From positions 2,074,001 through 2,138,000 of the forward strand of contig NZ_AP022810.1 of assembly GCF_009731355.2 (NCBI RefSeq): a stretch of 64,000 nucleotides of DNA. Direction: 5' to 3'. The notes beneath the pieces are model-generated. The model was not told the origin of the DNA. It searched no databases and worked only from the letters and a program-made list of their open reading frames with translations. Each line of letters begins with the position of its first letter. Within the stretch, counting starts at the first letter, position 1. Shown here piece by piece: positions 25,721-34,569 of this stretch. Made by a program: the position numbers and the translations under genes. This stretch comes from Desulfuromonas sp. AOP6 (GTDB taxonomy: Bacteria; Desulfobacterota; Desulfuromonadia; Desulfuromonadales; SZUA-540).

Positions 25721-27052
25721 TCAGGAAATCTGCAGATCGCCAAGATGGGAATTTTTATACACGCGCTTGATGCGTACAGGCACAATCTGGCCAATCAGAT
25801 CACGACTGCCATGAAAGTTGACGATACGGTTCCAGGTCGTGCGGCCGAAAAGCTGGCCGCCGCCCTGGCGACTCTCTCCTTCGACCAGCACATCGAGCAC
25901 TTGCCCCTGGTCGGCCGCCCAGATCGAGGCCGAAGCGGACTCCTGCAGCGCGATGAGGCGACCGAAGCGCTGTTGCTTGATCTCCGGTGTCAGATCGTCT
26001 TTAAGCTTGGCGGCGGCGGTTTCGGGTCGGCTGGAATAGAGGAATGAAAAGACGTCGGCGTAGCGCACCTCCTCCATCAGCGACAGGGTATCGGCGAAAT
26101 CGGCTTCGGTCTCGCCGGGAAAGCCGACAATGATATCGGAGGTGATGCGAATCTCGGGACAGACCTCCTTGAGGCGGCGCACGATACGCAGGTACTGGGC
26201 CCGGGTGTAGCCCCGGTTCATGCTGTGCAGGATGCGATCGGAACCACTCTGCACCGGCAGGTGCAGGTGCCAGCAGAGCTTGTCGAGAGCACCGAAACAG
26301 TCGATCAGCTCGTCGGAGAGGTCCTTGGGATGCGAGGTGGTGAATCGGATGCGCTCGATCCCCTCAATCTCCTGGACACGGTGCAGCAACTGAGCGAAGG
26401 AGATCTCGCCCACTTCTTTGCGGCCGTAGGAATTGACATTCTGGCCGATAAGCGTCACCTCCCGTACGCCCTGCCCGGCCAGATGCCGGACCTCGTCGAG
26501 AACCTGAGTGCTGGGACGGCTGACCTCGCGACCGCGCACGTAGGGGACGATGCAGTACGAGCAGAAATTGTCGCAGCCCTGCATAACGGTGACGAAACGG
26601 CTGACCGACTCGCCCGGAGCGCGATCCGGAAAAAGGCGCAGCCGGGTGTCGCGGTCGAGAAATTCCGTTTCGAGGCAGCGGGCGCGGTTTTTTTCCACAT
26701 CCCGCACCATGTCCGGCAGTTTATGCACGTTGTGGGTACCGAAGACCAGGTCGAGATAGGGCAGCTTGTCGAGCAGGCGCTGGCCTTCCTGCTGAGCCAC
26801 GCAGCCGCCGACGCCGATGATAAGACCGGGGTTTTCTTCTTTGATGGGTTTGAAGCGGCCGAGATGCCCGTAGACCTTGCGTTCGGCCTTGTCACGGATG
26901 GAGCAGGTGTTGAGCAGCACCAGGTTGGCGCTTTCGGGAGCTTCGACCTGCCGGTAACCGATCCCTTCCAGCAGAGCGACGATGCGCTCCGAGTCCACCA
27001 CATTCATCTGGCAGCCGAACGTTTCGAGATAAAAGCGTTTTTCCATAGCCAC
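25721..27052 (-). CDS. miaB: tRNA-2-methylthio-N6-dimethylallyladenosine synthase
   Basis: Radical-SAM methylthiotransferase that adds a methylthio group to i6A37 of tRNAs reading UNN codons. About 443 residues. The N-terminal UPF0004 domain has its three cluster cysteines (FGCQMN, NTCSIRDKAE, GGCVAQQEG). The radical SAM CxxxCxxC is in CDNFCSYCIVPYVRGRE (about 155-162), and a C-terminal TRAM domain ends the protein. Either a GTG at 27052 or the ATG two codons later (27046) could start it; AAGGA fits the GTG better. It lies downstream of the PH-domain gene and 91 bases upstream of the receiver-GAF gene. Confidence 0.97.
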   Translation of the reverse strand: MAMEKRFYLETFGCQMNVVDSERIVALLEGIGYRQVEAPESANLVLLNTCSIRDKAERKVYGHLGRFKPIKEENPGLIIGVGGCVAQQEGQRLLDKLPYLDLVFGTHNVHKLPDMVRDVEKNRARCLETEFLDRDTRLRLFPDRAPGESVSRFVTVMQGCDNFCSYCIVPYVRGREVSRPSTQVLDEVRHLAGQGVREVTLIGQNVNSYGRKEVGEISFAQLLHRVQEIEGIERIRFTTSHPKDLSDELIDCFGALDKLCWHLHLPVQSGSDRILHSMNRGYTRAQYLRIVRRLKEVCPEIRITSDIIVGFPGETEADFADTLSLMEEVRYADVFSFLYSSRPETAAAKLKDDLTPEIKQQRFGRLIALQESASASIWAADQGQVLDVLVEGESRQGGGQLFGRTTWNRIVNFHGSRDLIGQIVPVRIKRVYKNSHLGDLQIS

Positions 27053-27137
27053 GCGATCAAGAATCCTTCAGAAAATGAGTTCCGGGATGGTAATCAATCG
27101 AACCGCCAAATGTCAAACGCTAAAACGAAAAAGGGAC

Positions 27138-27617
27138 TCAGCCTCTTTCCTTTCCGTGCCCGGGTTGGGGTTTAAACAGGATGGTGAGCGTTTCGGGGTG
27201 TTCGAGACAAAAGAGCCGCAGAAGACGACGTTCGTAACCAAACCGCAGCGAGACCGTGGCCAGCTGAGGCCCGTGCCGATCCACTGAGAAGTCGACGAGG
27301 TCGGCAAGCTCTCTGGAAGCGCAGCGGTCACGGAGCAGGCCACCCCGCCAGTAAATACGGTGGTTCGTCAGTACATAGTCAACGCGCACCCAGAATAATC
27401 GGCAAAGCACGGGCAGCCCGACGGCCAGCAGCAGGCCAGCTACCAGCAGGAGCAGGCTCATCCCGGCGGGCAAAAAAGACCATCCGGCCAGGCCAAAACA
27501 AAGAATCAGCACCCCGGCCCAACCGAGGCGCCAGTATCGAAAAGTATAACAGCGGGGAGCCGGACGGCCTCGCCAAAGTATCCGCTCGCCATTTTGCAAC
27601 AAGGGCTGCCAGCTCAC
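27138..27617 (-). CDS. Bacterial PH-domain membrane protein
   Basis: A 159-residue integral membrane protein. Two hydrophobic segments (about 32-47 and 52-76) are followed by a bacterial PH-like domain (about 78-150: DYVLTNHRIYWRGGLLRDRC, RELADLVDFSVDRH, VSLRFGYERRLLRLFCLEHP). The N-terminal GERILWRGRPAPRCYTFRYW is typical of bPH/YdbT-type proteins. Function unknown. GTG start overlaps the stop of the upstream M48 lipoprotein protease gene by four bases, so they are probably coupled and may act on the same envelope process. Confidence 0.8.
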   Translation of the reverse strand: MSWQPLLQNGERILWRGRPAPRCYTFRYWRLGWAGVLILCFGLAGWSFLPAGMSLLLLVAGLLLAVGLPVLCRLFWVRVDYVLTNHRIYWRGGLLRDRCASRELADLVDFSVDRHGPQLATVSLRFGYERRLLRLFCLEHPETLTILFKPQPGHGKERG

Positions 27618-28927
27618 AGCCTCCCACCCAGGGCCTTTATCCGGCCGGCAGCCGCCTGGCCGAGTTTGCCCTGAGGGTCGGCCTTGGCGACCGCCTGATA
27701 GAGCTCCAGGGCTTTGGCGGTCTGAGCCGTCTTCTCGTAAGCCTCCGCCAGCAGATAGGCCCCCTGCAGGCTGGGCATAAGCTCCATGGCCTTTTCCAGC
27801 TCCGTAACGGCGGCCTGGTTTTCATTGCGCTGGAGATAGACATAGCCCAAACCCATACGAGATTCATAATAGTTGTCATTCAGTCGGATGGCTTCCTGCA
27901 GGTAGCGCCTGGCCGGCGCCAGATCACCCATCCGCAGCGAGGCCAATCCCAGGCCGGTATAGATGAGGGCTTCCCCCGGGGCCGCGTCCAGAGCCTGCAG
28001 ATAAGTCTCGATGGCGGCGGTCATATTGTTCTGGACTTCGAGCTGCTGGGCGGCGTCATAGAGCTCATAGGCTTTCTTCTTGGCCCGTAAGCCGGCCGTG
28101 GCCTTCAGGAAGGGATCTTCCCGGAAGGAAAAATCGCCGGCCTGCAGGGTAAAGGCATATTGCGACCGCACATAATCCTGGTTGGCCAGCATGCGATCCC
28201 TGGAAAAGGGGTGTGTGCGAAAGAGACCACTGAGCCACATGGGTTCGGCGCTTCCTTCGGTTTGGCGATAGAAGAATTCCTGCAGCTGCACACTGCCCAG
28301 CGGGTTGTAGCCTGCCCTGACCATGTAATCGATGCCAAGGCGGTCGGATTCGCGTTCCTGCTCACGACTGTACGAACTGTCCAGCAGCTGGGCGGCGACT
28401 TGCCCCGCCTGCTGAGCCACTGGCCCGTAGGCGGACTCACCTGTCACGCCGGTAAGTACAGCCATGCCCAGACCCAGCAACGTACCGCGCTGCATTCCGG
28501 CCACGGAATGGCGGGCGGTCACGTGGCCGACCTCATGGCCCAGTACGGCGGCCAGCTGGGCCTCGTTTTCCAGCTCCACCAGCAGGCCGCGCGAGATGGC
28601 GATATATCCACCCGGTAGAGCGAAGGCATTAGGGGAAGAATCGTTCACCACCTTGAACTGGTAGGGAAGCTCGGGACGCTGGCTAACGCGGCCCAGCTTG
28701 GCGCCGACCTCCTGGACATAGCGGGCCAGCGCCGGATCGGGATATTCACCCTTCATCTGCTGAATGACCTGCGGATAGCTTTTCTCGCCGATGGCGATCT
28801 CTTCTTCCGTCGAAACCTGGAAAAGGGCCAGTTCTTTTTTCCCGGTGACGGGATTGACGGCACAACCGTCCAGAAAAAGGAACATCAGGAGGGACAGAAG
28901 AATAACGGCGTGATTGAGTGGCTTCAT
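27614..28927 (-). CDS. M48-family periplasmic metalloprotease with TPR tail (BepA-like lipoprotein)
   Basis: A 437-residue protein with a lipoprotein signal (FLDGC, Cys22), an M48 zinc protease domain with HEVGHVTARH at 131-140 and the downstream glutamate region (EQERESDRLGIDYMVRAGY), then TPR-like helices from about 290 (NNMTAAIETYLQALDAAPGE, NENQAAVTELEKAMELMPS). This is the layout of BepA/YfgC-type proteases, which maintain outer-membrane assembly and degrade stalled outer-membrane proteins. A lipoprotein anchor is seen here, whereas E. coli BepA is soluble. A strong AAGGAGG precedes the ATG. It is the first gene of the long minus-strand block, with an inverted repeat in its upstream region. 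Confidence 0.93.
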   Translation of the reverse strand: MKPLNHAVILLSLLMFLFLDGCAVNPVTGKKELALFQVSTEEEIAIGEKSYPQVIQQMKGEYPDPALARYVQEVGAKLGRVSQRPELPYQFKVVNDSSPNAFALPGGYIAISRGLLVELENEAQLAAVLGHEVGHVTARHSVAGMQRGTLLGLGMAVLTGVTGESAYGPVAQQAGQVAAQLLDSSYSREQERESDRLGIDYMVRAGYNPLGSVQLQEFFYRQTEGSAEPMWLSGLFRTHPFSRDRMLANQDYVRSQYAFTLQAGDFSFREDPFLKATAGLRAKKKAYELYDAAQQLEVQNNMTAAIETYLQALDAAPGEALIYTGLGLASLRMGDLAPARRYLQEAIRLNDNYYESRMGLGYVYLQRNENQAAVTELEKAMELMPSLQGAYLLAEAYEKTAQTAKALELYQAVAKADPQGKLGQAAAGRIKALGGRL

Positions 28928-28950
28928 GGCAGAAGACCTCCTTGTCGCAA

Positions 28951-28986
28951 GATATCCGTGTAAAATTAGATATTAATGCGGATATC
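28951..28986. repeat. GATATCCG inverted repeat upstream of the M48 gene
   Basis: GATATCCG at 28951-28958 and its exact complement CGGATATC at 28979-28986, spaced by 20 AT-rich bases, lie 24-60 bases upstream of the M48 protease ATG. The position suits an operator for a dimeric regulator or a leader hairpin. The divergent typA gene starts 170 bases further on. No regulator is assigned. Confidence 0.5.
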
Positions 28987-29155
28987 CCAGTCATGCAACC
29001 CTTCCGTCAAAAGAACGCCTTTTCCTAAATAACGACTGTAACCCCTTATTTTTTTCTGGATTTTAATGATCGTCTCCCCTATTATTGGAGGGTTTTCCCG
29101 TCAGTCGCAATCAAAGAGAGTCGCAGAACTCAAAAGAGGAGCCACAGAGAATCGT

Positions 29156-30967
29156 ATGTCGGAAAAAATTCGCAATATCGCAATTATCGCCCACGTTGAC
29201 CATGGCAAGACAACCCTGGTGGATGCCATGCTCAAGCAATCCGGGGTGTTTCGTGAAAACCAGGTCATTACCGAAAGAGTCATGGACAGCAACGATCTGG
29301 AAAAGGAACGGGGCATCACCATCCTCTCCAAAAACCTGTCCATCCATCACGGTGGCCTTAAAATAAATATCGTCGATACACCCGGCCACGCCGATTTCGG
29401 CGGTGAGGTCGAACGCGTCCTCAAGATGGTCGACTCGGTGCTGCTGCTGGTGGACGCCTTCGATGGCCCCATGCCCCAGACCCGCTTCGTGCTGAAGAAA
29501 TCCCTTGACCTCGGCCTCAAGCCCATCGTGGTCATCAACAAGATCGACCGCCCCGGCGCTCGCCCGGAAGAGGTGGTCAACATGGTCTTTGACCTCTTCT
29601 GCGAGCTTAACGCCGATGAAAAGCAGCTCGACTTCCCCATCGTCTACGCCAGCGCCAAAAACGGCTATGCCATGCGCGAACTCGAAGACGAGTCCAAAGA
29701 TCTGGAACCCTTGTTCAAGATGATCGCCGAGCGCGTGTCGGCGCCGGAGGCCAACCCCGATGCGCCTTTCCAGATGCTGGTAACCAACATCGACTACAAT
29801 GACTATATCGGCCGCATCGCCACGGGCAAGATCTTCAACGGCCGCGTCAAAACGGGCAGCACCATCGCCGTCATCAGCCGCGAAGGCAAGATCACCCGCG
29901 GCCGCGTCAGCAAGCTGCTGGGCTACGAAGGCCTCAGGCAGATCGAACTGGAAGAGGCTTTCGCCGGAGACATCATTAACATCGCTGGCTTTGACGAAGT
30001 GGGCATCGGCGAGACCTTTGCCGACGCCGCCAACCCCATCGCCCTGCCCTATGTGGCGATCGACGAGCCGACCCTGTCGATGAATTTCATCGTGAACGAT
30101 TCCCCCTTCGCCGGTCTGGAAGGCAAATTCGTCACCTCGCGCAACATTCGCGAGCGCCTGACGCGCGAACTGCGCACCAACGTCTCTCTGCGGGTGGAAG
30201 ACACGGACAACACCGACACCTTCAAAGTGTCTGGACGCGGTGAACTGCACCTCTCCATCCTCATCGAAAACATGCGCCGCGAAGGATACGAACTCTCCGT
30301 CTCCAAGCCCGAGGTCATCTATCGCGAAATCGACGGCGTGCGCTGCGAGCCGATGGAATACCTGGTCATTGACGTCCCCGAGGAGTTCCAGGGTACGGTC
30401 ATCGAAAAGCTCGGCACCCGCAAGGCGGAAATGGTCTCCATGCAACCCATGGAAGGTGTCAACCGCCTCGAATTCGTCATCCCCGCCCGCGGGCTTATCG
30501 GTTTCCGCAGCGAGTTCCTCACCGACACGCGCGGCACCGGCGTCATGAATCACACCTTCCACGAATACGCCCCCTACAAGGGCCCCATCAGCAGTCGGAA
30601 GAACGGCGTCCTTATCGCTCTGGAATCCGGTGAAACCGTGGCATACTCGCTCTTCAACCTGCAGGATCGCGGCATTCTTTTTGTTGCCCCGGGGGTCAAC
30701 GTCTATGAAGGCATGATCATCGGCCAGCACGCCAAGGAAAACGACCTCATCGTCAACGCCTGCAGAGGCAAGAAGCTGACCAACGTACGCGCTTCCGGCA
30801 GCGACGACACCGTCCGCCTGACGCCGCCGCGTATTCTAACCCTGGAGCAGGCGCTCGAATACATCGATGACGATGAACTGGTGGAAGTAACGCCGAAATC
30901 GATTCGGCTTCGCAAAAAGTATCTCGACGCCAACGATCGCAAAAAACACGAGAAGAAAAACAAATAG
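29156..30967 (+). CDS. typA: Ribosome-associated translational GTPase TypA/BipA
   Basis: A 603-residue translation-factor GTPase that binds ribosomes and aids 50S assembly and stress adaptation. G motifs are [10 protein letters not shown] (residues 12-21), the switch-I threonine in [15 protein letters not shown] and NKIDRPGA. Elongation-factor domains II, III and V follow, then the BipA-specific C-terminal domain ([39 protein letters not shown]). The start at 29156 matches the family N-terminus; an in-frame start at 29066 would add 30 unrelated residues. AGAGGAG lies about 14 bases upstream. It is a single-gene unit ending in a strong terminator. Confidence 0.98.
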   Translation: MSEKIRNIAIIAHVDHGKTTLVDAMLKQSGVFRENQVITERVMDSNDLEKERGITILSKNLSIHHGGLKINIVDTPGHADFGGEVERVLKMVDSVLLLVDAFDGPMPQTRFVLKKSLDLGLKPIVVINKIDRPGARPEEVVNMVFDLFCELNADEKQLDFPIVYASAKNGYAMRELEDESKDLEPLFKMIAERVSAPEANPDAPFQMLVTNIDYNDYIGRIATGKIFNGRVKTGSTIAVISREGKITRGRVSKLLGYEGLRQIELEEAFAGDIINIAGFDEVGIGETFADAANPIALPYVAIDEPTLSMNFIVNDSPFAGLEGKFVTSRNIRERLTRELRTNVSLRVEDTDNTDTFKVSGRGELHLSILIENMRREGYELSVSKPEVIYREIDGVRCEPMEYLVIDVPEEFQGTVIEKLGTRKAEMVSMQPMEGVNRLEFVIPARGLIGFRSEFLTDTRGTGVMNHTFHEYAPYKGPISSRKNGVLIALESGETVAYSLFNLQDRGILFVAPGVNVYEGMIIGQHAKENDLIVNACRGKKLTNVRASGSDDTVRLTPPRILTLEQALEYIDDDELVEVTPKSIRLRKKYLDANDRKKHEKKNK

Positions 30968-30998
30968 AAGAATCATCTCTCCGCTTCCATCCATTAAT

Positions 30999-31028
30999 AA
31001 AAAGGCCCCGAATTTCGGGGCCTTTTCT
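30999..31028 (+). terminator. Intrinsic terminator after typA
   Basis: AAAGGCCCCGA (31001-31011) pairs with TCGGGGCCTTT (31015-31025) around a three-base loop, preceded by an A-run and followed by TTTTC. This is a textbook Rho-independent terminator that could work in both directions. Confidence 0.9.
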
Positions 31029-31235
31029 GTAGCGTCTTCGCCAAAACCAACCTCTTTCTCTCGCGAAGCATAATAGCGGTTTATTCTGGAAATAATTATT
31101 TTATTTCAATGAGTTAACCGGTACAACCACCCACCACGCACCATCCCGCACCATGGATATAAACAAGCGGTATACCCAATAAAACAAACTCAGCGCTAAC
31201 ATATTGTTTTAAAATGCTTTTTTTGTTTTTTACCC

Positions 31236-31263
31236 TTGCATTCGCGGAGAGAACTCTTATACT
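31236..31263 (+). promoter_or_regulatory. Sigma-70-type promoter for the small zinc-ribbon gene
   Basis: TTGCAT at 31236-31241 and TATACT at 31258-31263 are separated by 16 bases, in an AT-rich stretch that follows the typA terminator. Transcription would start near 31270, giving a leader of about 48 bases before the ATG at 31318. The boxes match four of six (-35) and five of six (-10) consensus bases. Confidence 0.6.
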
Positions 31264-31317
31264 GGATAAAGATTTTGGTAAAAAAAACCATATAACACCA
31301 GTCGAAGGAGAAAAGAG

Positions 31318-31488
31318 ATGGAGTGCCCCATCTGCAAGAACACCAAGCATATTGAACTGAACTCTCACACCGATGGTTTCGCCAAGAATCTTCAGGAATG
31401 TGGCGACTGCGGCCTGCTGTGGATCTACAACGGCAAGGACGCCATCATCGTTCGGGATCCCTCCCAGAAACTGGCAGCCAACCAGTAA
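31318..31488 (+). CDS. 56-residue zinc-ribbon protein
   Basis: A short frame with its own promoter, a GAAGGAG site about seven bases before the ATG, and a terminator behind it. The protein starts MECPICKNTKHIEL and continues to ECGDCGLLWIYNGKDAII, giving C-x2-C ... C-x2-C spacing that should bind one zinc ion. It has no membrane segment. I know no function for it; single-ribbon proteins of this size can be nucleic-acid or protein adaptors. Its independent, well-formed expression signals suggest a real, possibly abundant, protein. It lies alone between typA and the convergent lipoprotein cluster. Confidence 0.85.
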   Translation: MECPICKNTKHIELNSHTDGFAKNLQECGDCGLLWIYNGKDAIIVRDPSQKLAANQ

Positions 31489-31521
31489 ACGGAACCGGAT
31501 TACCATTTAACCGCTGTACCC

Positions 31522-31572
31522 AAAAAGAACGCCACCAGACTCCTGTTGAAGCGGGAGAATGGTGGCGTTTTC
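31522..31572. terminator. Bidirectional terminator between zinc-ribbon gene and lipoprotein cluster
   Basis: AACGCCACCA (31528-31537) pairs with TGGTGGCGTT (31560-31569), with an inner partial stem (CTCCTG/GCGGGAG). T-runs stand on both sides (GTTTTCC on the plus strand; TTCTTTTTGG reading the minus strand), so it can end both convergent transcripts. Confidence 0.85.
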
Positions 31573-31603
31573 CATTTCAGGCCGGGCCCTTGCCCCCGGG
31601 AAC

Positions 31604-32614
31604 CTACCGGGACGATGGGGATCCGATAAAACCCAGCCGCTCGATAAGAATCTGAGCGAGCTTCTCACCCAGTTTCTCCCGCGCCAGCGTGTCGGCCCGG
31701 GAGGCAATCTGCGACCCTTCCCGCACATTCACCCGCACAGCGTCGAGGATCTTGCCATCGGGCTCGACAAATTCGACCTGGGCGGCAGCGGCGACCCAGT
31801 GCCAGGGGTCGGACGCCTTGTAGGCATCCACGCTGACATGCCCCAGCAACCGCACATCGCCGGCGATGGAAGGGGCCAGCTGAATGCCCAGACCGGTCAA
31901 CGACTGGATCACCGCTCCCCGCACGATACCATCGCGATCATCCTGCAGATCGATGCCGACCTGAATCGTACCAGCCACTTCATCGGCTTTGGCCGCAATG
32001 GCCGCCGTGGCATAAGGCGGTTCCGCGACAAAACCAGAGGGGTCGGCAATACGCAGATCGGCGGCCAGAGTGCGTCGCAGTTCAAGGGCCTTCAGAGCCT
32101 GCAGATAGTGTCCAAGCGCCCTGAATCTGGTTCTGGCCTGCTCAGCCTGACGAACCTGAGCCATGGCGGTCTGGTCGGCTTCGTTTATCTCGGCGCGCAA
32201 TGCCTGGCTCGTCTGCAGGCGATCCAACACCGCGAGGGCGTGCCAGAGGCCAGCCTTTTCATCCTGCCAGACCTCGGCAACACGAACCCCGGAGAGGACC
32301 TTGTCGCTGGTGGCGACAAGGTCAGCCTGCACAGCCTGCCGGTATCCGGCACCAGCAATGTTGCCGGCACGATTGAGCCACTCCGACTCGGTGCTGACTT
32401 CCCTTGAGGCGATATGCACCGTAAATATCTTGGCCAACTCGGAGCGGGCACGGTTTTCAGCCTCAGCCCGGGTAGAGGCCATCCCCACACCCACCAGGTA
32501 AGCCTGTTCGGGATAGAGCGTACTTTTTCCCAAAGTCCACTCGGGGGGTTTGGGCGCACAGGACGCCAGCAGTACCAGGGTCAGCAGACCCACCAGCACA
32601 CCAATCCATCTCAT
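31604..32614 (-). CDS. LPP20-family lipoprotein (long form)
   Basis: A 336-residue envelope protein. Lipoprotein signal MRWIGVLVGLLTLVLLASC (Cys19), then PEWT and an LPP20-like domain (YLVGVGMASTRAEAENRARS, LAKIFTVHIASREVSTES), a helical middle, and a C-terminal region (IDLQDDRDGIVRGAVIQSL, VRLLGHVSVDAYKASDPWHW, EFVEPDGKILDAVRVNVREG). LPP20/FlgP-type lipoproteins sit in the outer membrane, some linked to flagella, others to cell-wall synthesis. AAGGAGG precedes the ATG. It is the last of four consecutive lipoprotein genes, so it probably acts with the LpoB-like one. Confidence 0.85.
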   Translation of the reverse strand: MRWIGVLVGLLTLVLLASCAPKPPEWTLGKSTLYPEQAYLVGVGMASTRAEAENRARSELAKIFTVHIASREVSTESEWLNRAGNIAGAGYRQAVQADLVATSDKVLSGVRVAEVWQDEKAGLWHALAVLDRLQTSQALRAEINEADQTAMAQVRQAEQARTRFRALGHYLQALKALELRRTLAADLRIADPSGFVAEPPYATAAIAAKADEVAGTIQVGIDLQDDRDGIVRGAVIQSLTGLGIQLAPSIAGDVRLLGHVSVDAYKASDPWHWVAAAAQVEFVEPDGKILDAVRVNVREGSQIASRADTLAREKLGEKLAQILIERLGFIGSPSSR

Positions 32615-32646
32615 GGTGAAACCTCCTTGTCATACCGTTGCATGCC

Positions 32647-33933
32647 TCAATAGAGCCGTAGCGTCACAAAGCGAACGGCAGTTTCTGCCGGCCGTACACG
32701 GCAAGCCCACCGGTCTTGTCCTTCCCGTATCAGGATCTGACGGCTGTCCTCTGGAGCGGGCAGGAGAGCCAGATGAATTTCAGCCGGCAGCATCGACCAG
32801 GAACGCAAATCAGCCCGTTCCGTGACCAGCGCCGTAATCTGCATGGCCAGACCGGCCAGCGGTCCGTTGTTCTTTTCAACCTGGCGGGCCGCCACCTGCT
32901 TGGCGGTCGCACGAGCGATGGCCTTGGCGAGGATACGACCATTGCGGTCCTCGAGACTGGCCCGGGCCACTTTTTCCACATCCTCTACCCGCTCGGGCCT
33001 CACCCAGTTTTCCCCATCCACGGACACTTCCAATCGACGAACCGGCTGCTTGCGGTCAACAAACTCGGGCAACGCCAGCTTGACCGGGAAACCTTGCGAC
33101 GTGGGGAAAAGGGCGAAGACTTCCTGTTTGATCGGCACCATCCCGGAGGCAACAATGACGGCGACTAACGGCCGTCCATCTTCCTCGGTCAGTTCAAGCC
33201 CCTCAGCCTGATCAAGGTAGTGGCGATATTCCTCCAGCAGGCCCGAGCGCCTGGCACTGATCAGCAAACGATTCCAGAGAAAATCGGGTTCGCGCACCCC
33301 ATATTTCGGATAATTGTTCTGATAGAGCTCGAGGCTTTTTCGGTAGGCGATGAAGGCATCGTTGTTTTCCCCCAGAGCCTCATAAATCAAACCGGTCAGC
33401 AGCCGAAGATAGGCACTCTCCTTGAATCTGTCCCCGCTGCCGAAAGTGTCGGCAAAGTAGTTCAGCTTCTGGTCAATCTTGCGGCTCTCGATGCGGGCCC
33501 CCTCAAGATCACCCATATTGATAAAGTTCAGGGCCTTGTAATAATTGAGGTAGACCGTTTCGTAATCGGCGCCGCTGTAGGCAATGAGATGATCATTGGT
33601 GACAAAGCTGAGAGTTTCCGCCGACAGACTGCGCGTAAACAACTGCTCGACAAGCTGATCCGCTTCCTCGAAGGCCTCGTTACTGAGAGCGTACTCCCCG
33701 CCAAGATGCAGCAGAAGACCCTTTTCCATCAGAAACAGCAGGCGGTTTTTGTCGCTACGAGCCAGCGAGGATTTTTCCAGAACAGCAAGGGCGCCGCCAT
33801 ATTCGCCGGATAAAGCCAGGGCGGAACTCCGCTCCAGAGCGCGCTGGTAATCGGCGCAGCCTGTCAGAGCGGCCAGCACCAGCACGCCAGCCAGCAGCGC
33901 TTTTCCCCACCGACCCATCTCTTTTCGTGTCAT
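32647..33933 (-). CDS. COG3014-like lipoprotein with helical repeats
   Basis: About 428 residues. Lipoprotein signal with lipobox ALTGC (Cys26 from the chosen start), then a TPR-like helical region (YGGALAVLEKSSLARSDKNR, LLHLGGEYALSNEAFEEAD, YYKALNFINMGDLEGARIES, LTGLIYEALGENNDAFIAYR). The C-terminal domain (FPVKLALPEFVDRKQPVRRL, LAKAIARATAKQVAARQVEK) precedes a short beta-rich end. This matches the COG3014 family of periplasmic lipoproteins that travel with LpoB. The start could be 33933 (MTRKEM) or a TTG at 33942; ribosome binding sites are weak. It is downstream of the LpoB-like gene with a 26-base gap. Confidence 0.82.
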   Translation of the reverse strand: MTRKEMGRWGKALLAGVLVLAALTGCADYQRALERSSALALSGEYGGALAVLEKSSLARSDKNRLLFLMEKGLLLHLGGEYALSNEAFEEADQLVEQLFTRSLSAETLSFVTNDHLIAYSGADYETVYLNYYKALNFINMGDLEGARIESRKIDQKLNYFADTFGSGDRFKESAYLRLLTGLIYEALGENNDAFIAYRKSLELYQNNYPKYGVREPDFLWNRLLISARRSGLLEEYRHYLDQAEGLELTEEDGRPLVAVIVASGMVPIKQEVFALFPTSQGFPVKLALPEFVDRKQPVRRLEVSVDGENWVRPERVEDVEKVARASLEDRNGRILAKAIARATAKQVAARQVEKNNGPLAGLAMQITALVTERADLRSWSMLPAEIHLALLPAPEDSRQILIREGQDRWACRVRPAETAVRFVTLRLY

Positions 33934-33959
33934 CGCCACCAATACCGTCGCCGGACCGA

Positions 33960-34568
33960 TTAAAGTTTAAAGCGAGCCCGCTCGACGAATTTCTTGATTT
34001 TCTTCTCTCCCAACCAGACCTTGCGATTATTGACCATGTCGATCAGTTCGAGGTTCACCTGATAGAAGACGACCATCTCCTTGCCCTCACGATCGACGAT
34101 GGAATTGATGGAGCCGATGAGCATGAAGTCGGCGCCGGCTTCCATGCCGGGGGCCTTGCGCGTCTCCGGTGACGCGTGAAGATCCTGATCGAGACGCTCC
34201 TCCCTCACGCCCTCGCGCTCCTCAGCTGAGGCGACAAAGTTGGCCCGTCCCGAGTTGATCAGAGCCCTTTCCAGATCCTTGGTAAAAGTTTCCGTGCTGA
34301 TATGCTCGGACGAACGATTGCGGATCTGGCCGACGATCATGTCGGGCCTCTGGCCGGTACGGGTGACGAATTGGGACAGCCAGGGTGTGTTCAGGCAGTC
34401 CTGCACCATGGCTTCGGCGACCAGACGGCTGTCCGTATCGTTCCAGCGCCCCGACAGGTCACGCACTTCGTCTGTAGCAATGCGGGTCACCTTGGTGCCG
34501 CACCCGACAAGGCCCAGAATCAGCAGCAGCAAAAAAAGGTTAAAAAAGCGCAATCCAGACATTTTCAT
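33960..34568 (-). CDS. LpoB-like penicillin-binding protein activator
   Basis: A 202-residue lipoprotein (lipobox GLVGC, Cys23) with the PBP-activator LpoB domain: TRIATDEVRDLSGRWNDTDS, VAEAMVQDCLNTPWLSQF, PDMIVGQIRNRSSEHI, FTKDLERALINSGRANFVAS, AGADFMLIGSINSIVDREG and KVWLGEKKIKKFVER. In E. coli, LpoB stimulates PBP1b from the outer membrane; here the partner synthase is not in the window. The start at 34568 has GAAGGAGAT five bases upstream; longer in-frame starts reach into the preceding gene. Only one base separates it from the upstream LPP20 gene. Confidence 0.88.
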   Translation of the reverse strand: MKMSGLRFFNLFLLLLILGLVGCGTKVTRIATDEVRDLSGRWNDTDSRLVAEAMVQDCLNTPWLSQFVTRTGQRPDMIVGQIRNRSSEHISTETFTKDLERALINSGRANFVASAEEREGVREERLDQDLHASPETRKAPGMEAGADFMLIGSINSIVDREGKEMVVFYQVNLELIDMVNNRKVWLGEKKIKKFVERARFKL

Positions 34569-34569
34569 G

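Noticed and set aside
29111-30730. A 539-codon frame antisense to typA
   Set aside because: Same type of mirror frame as above; typA is certain and no family motif is visible in the antisense product.
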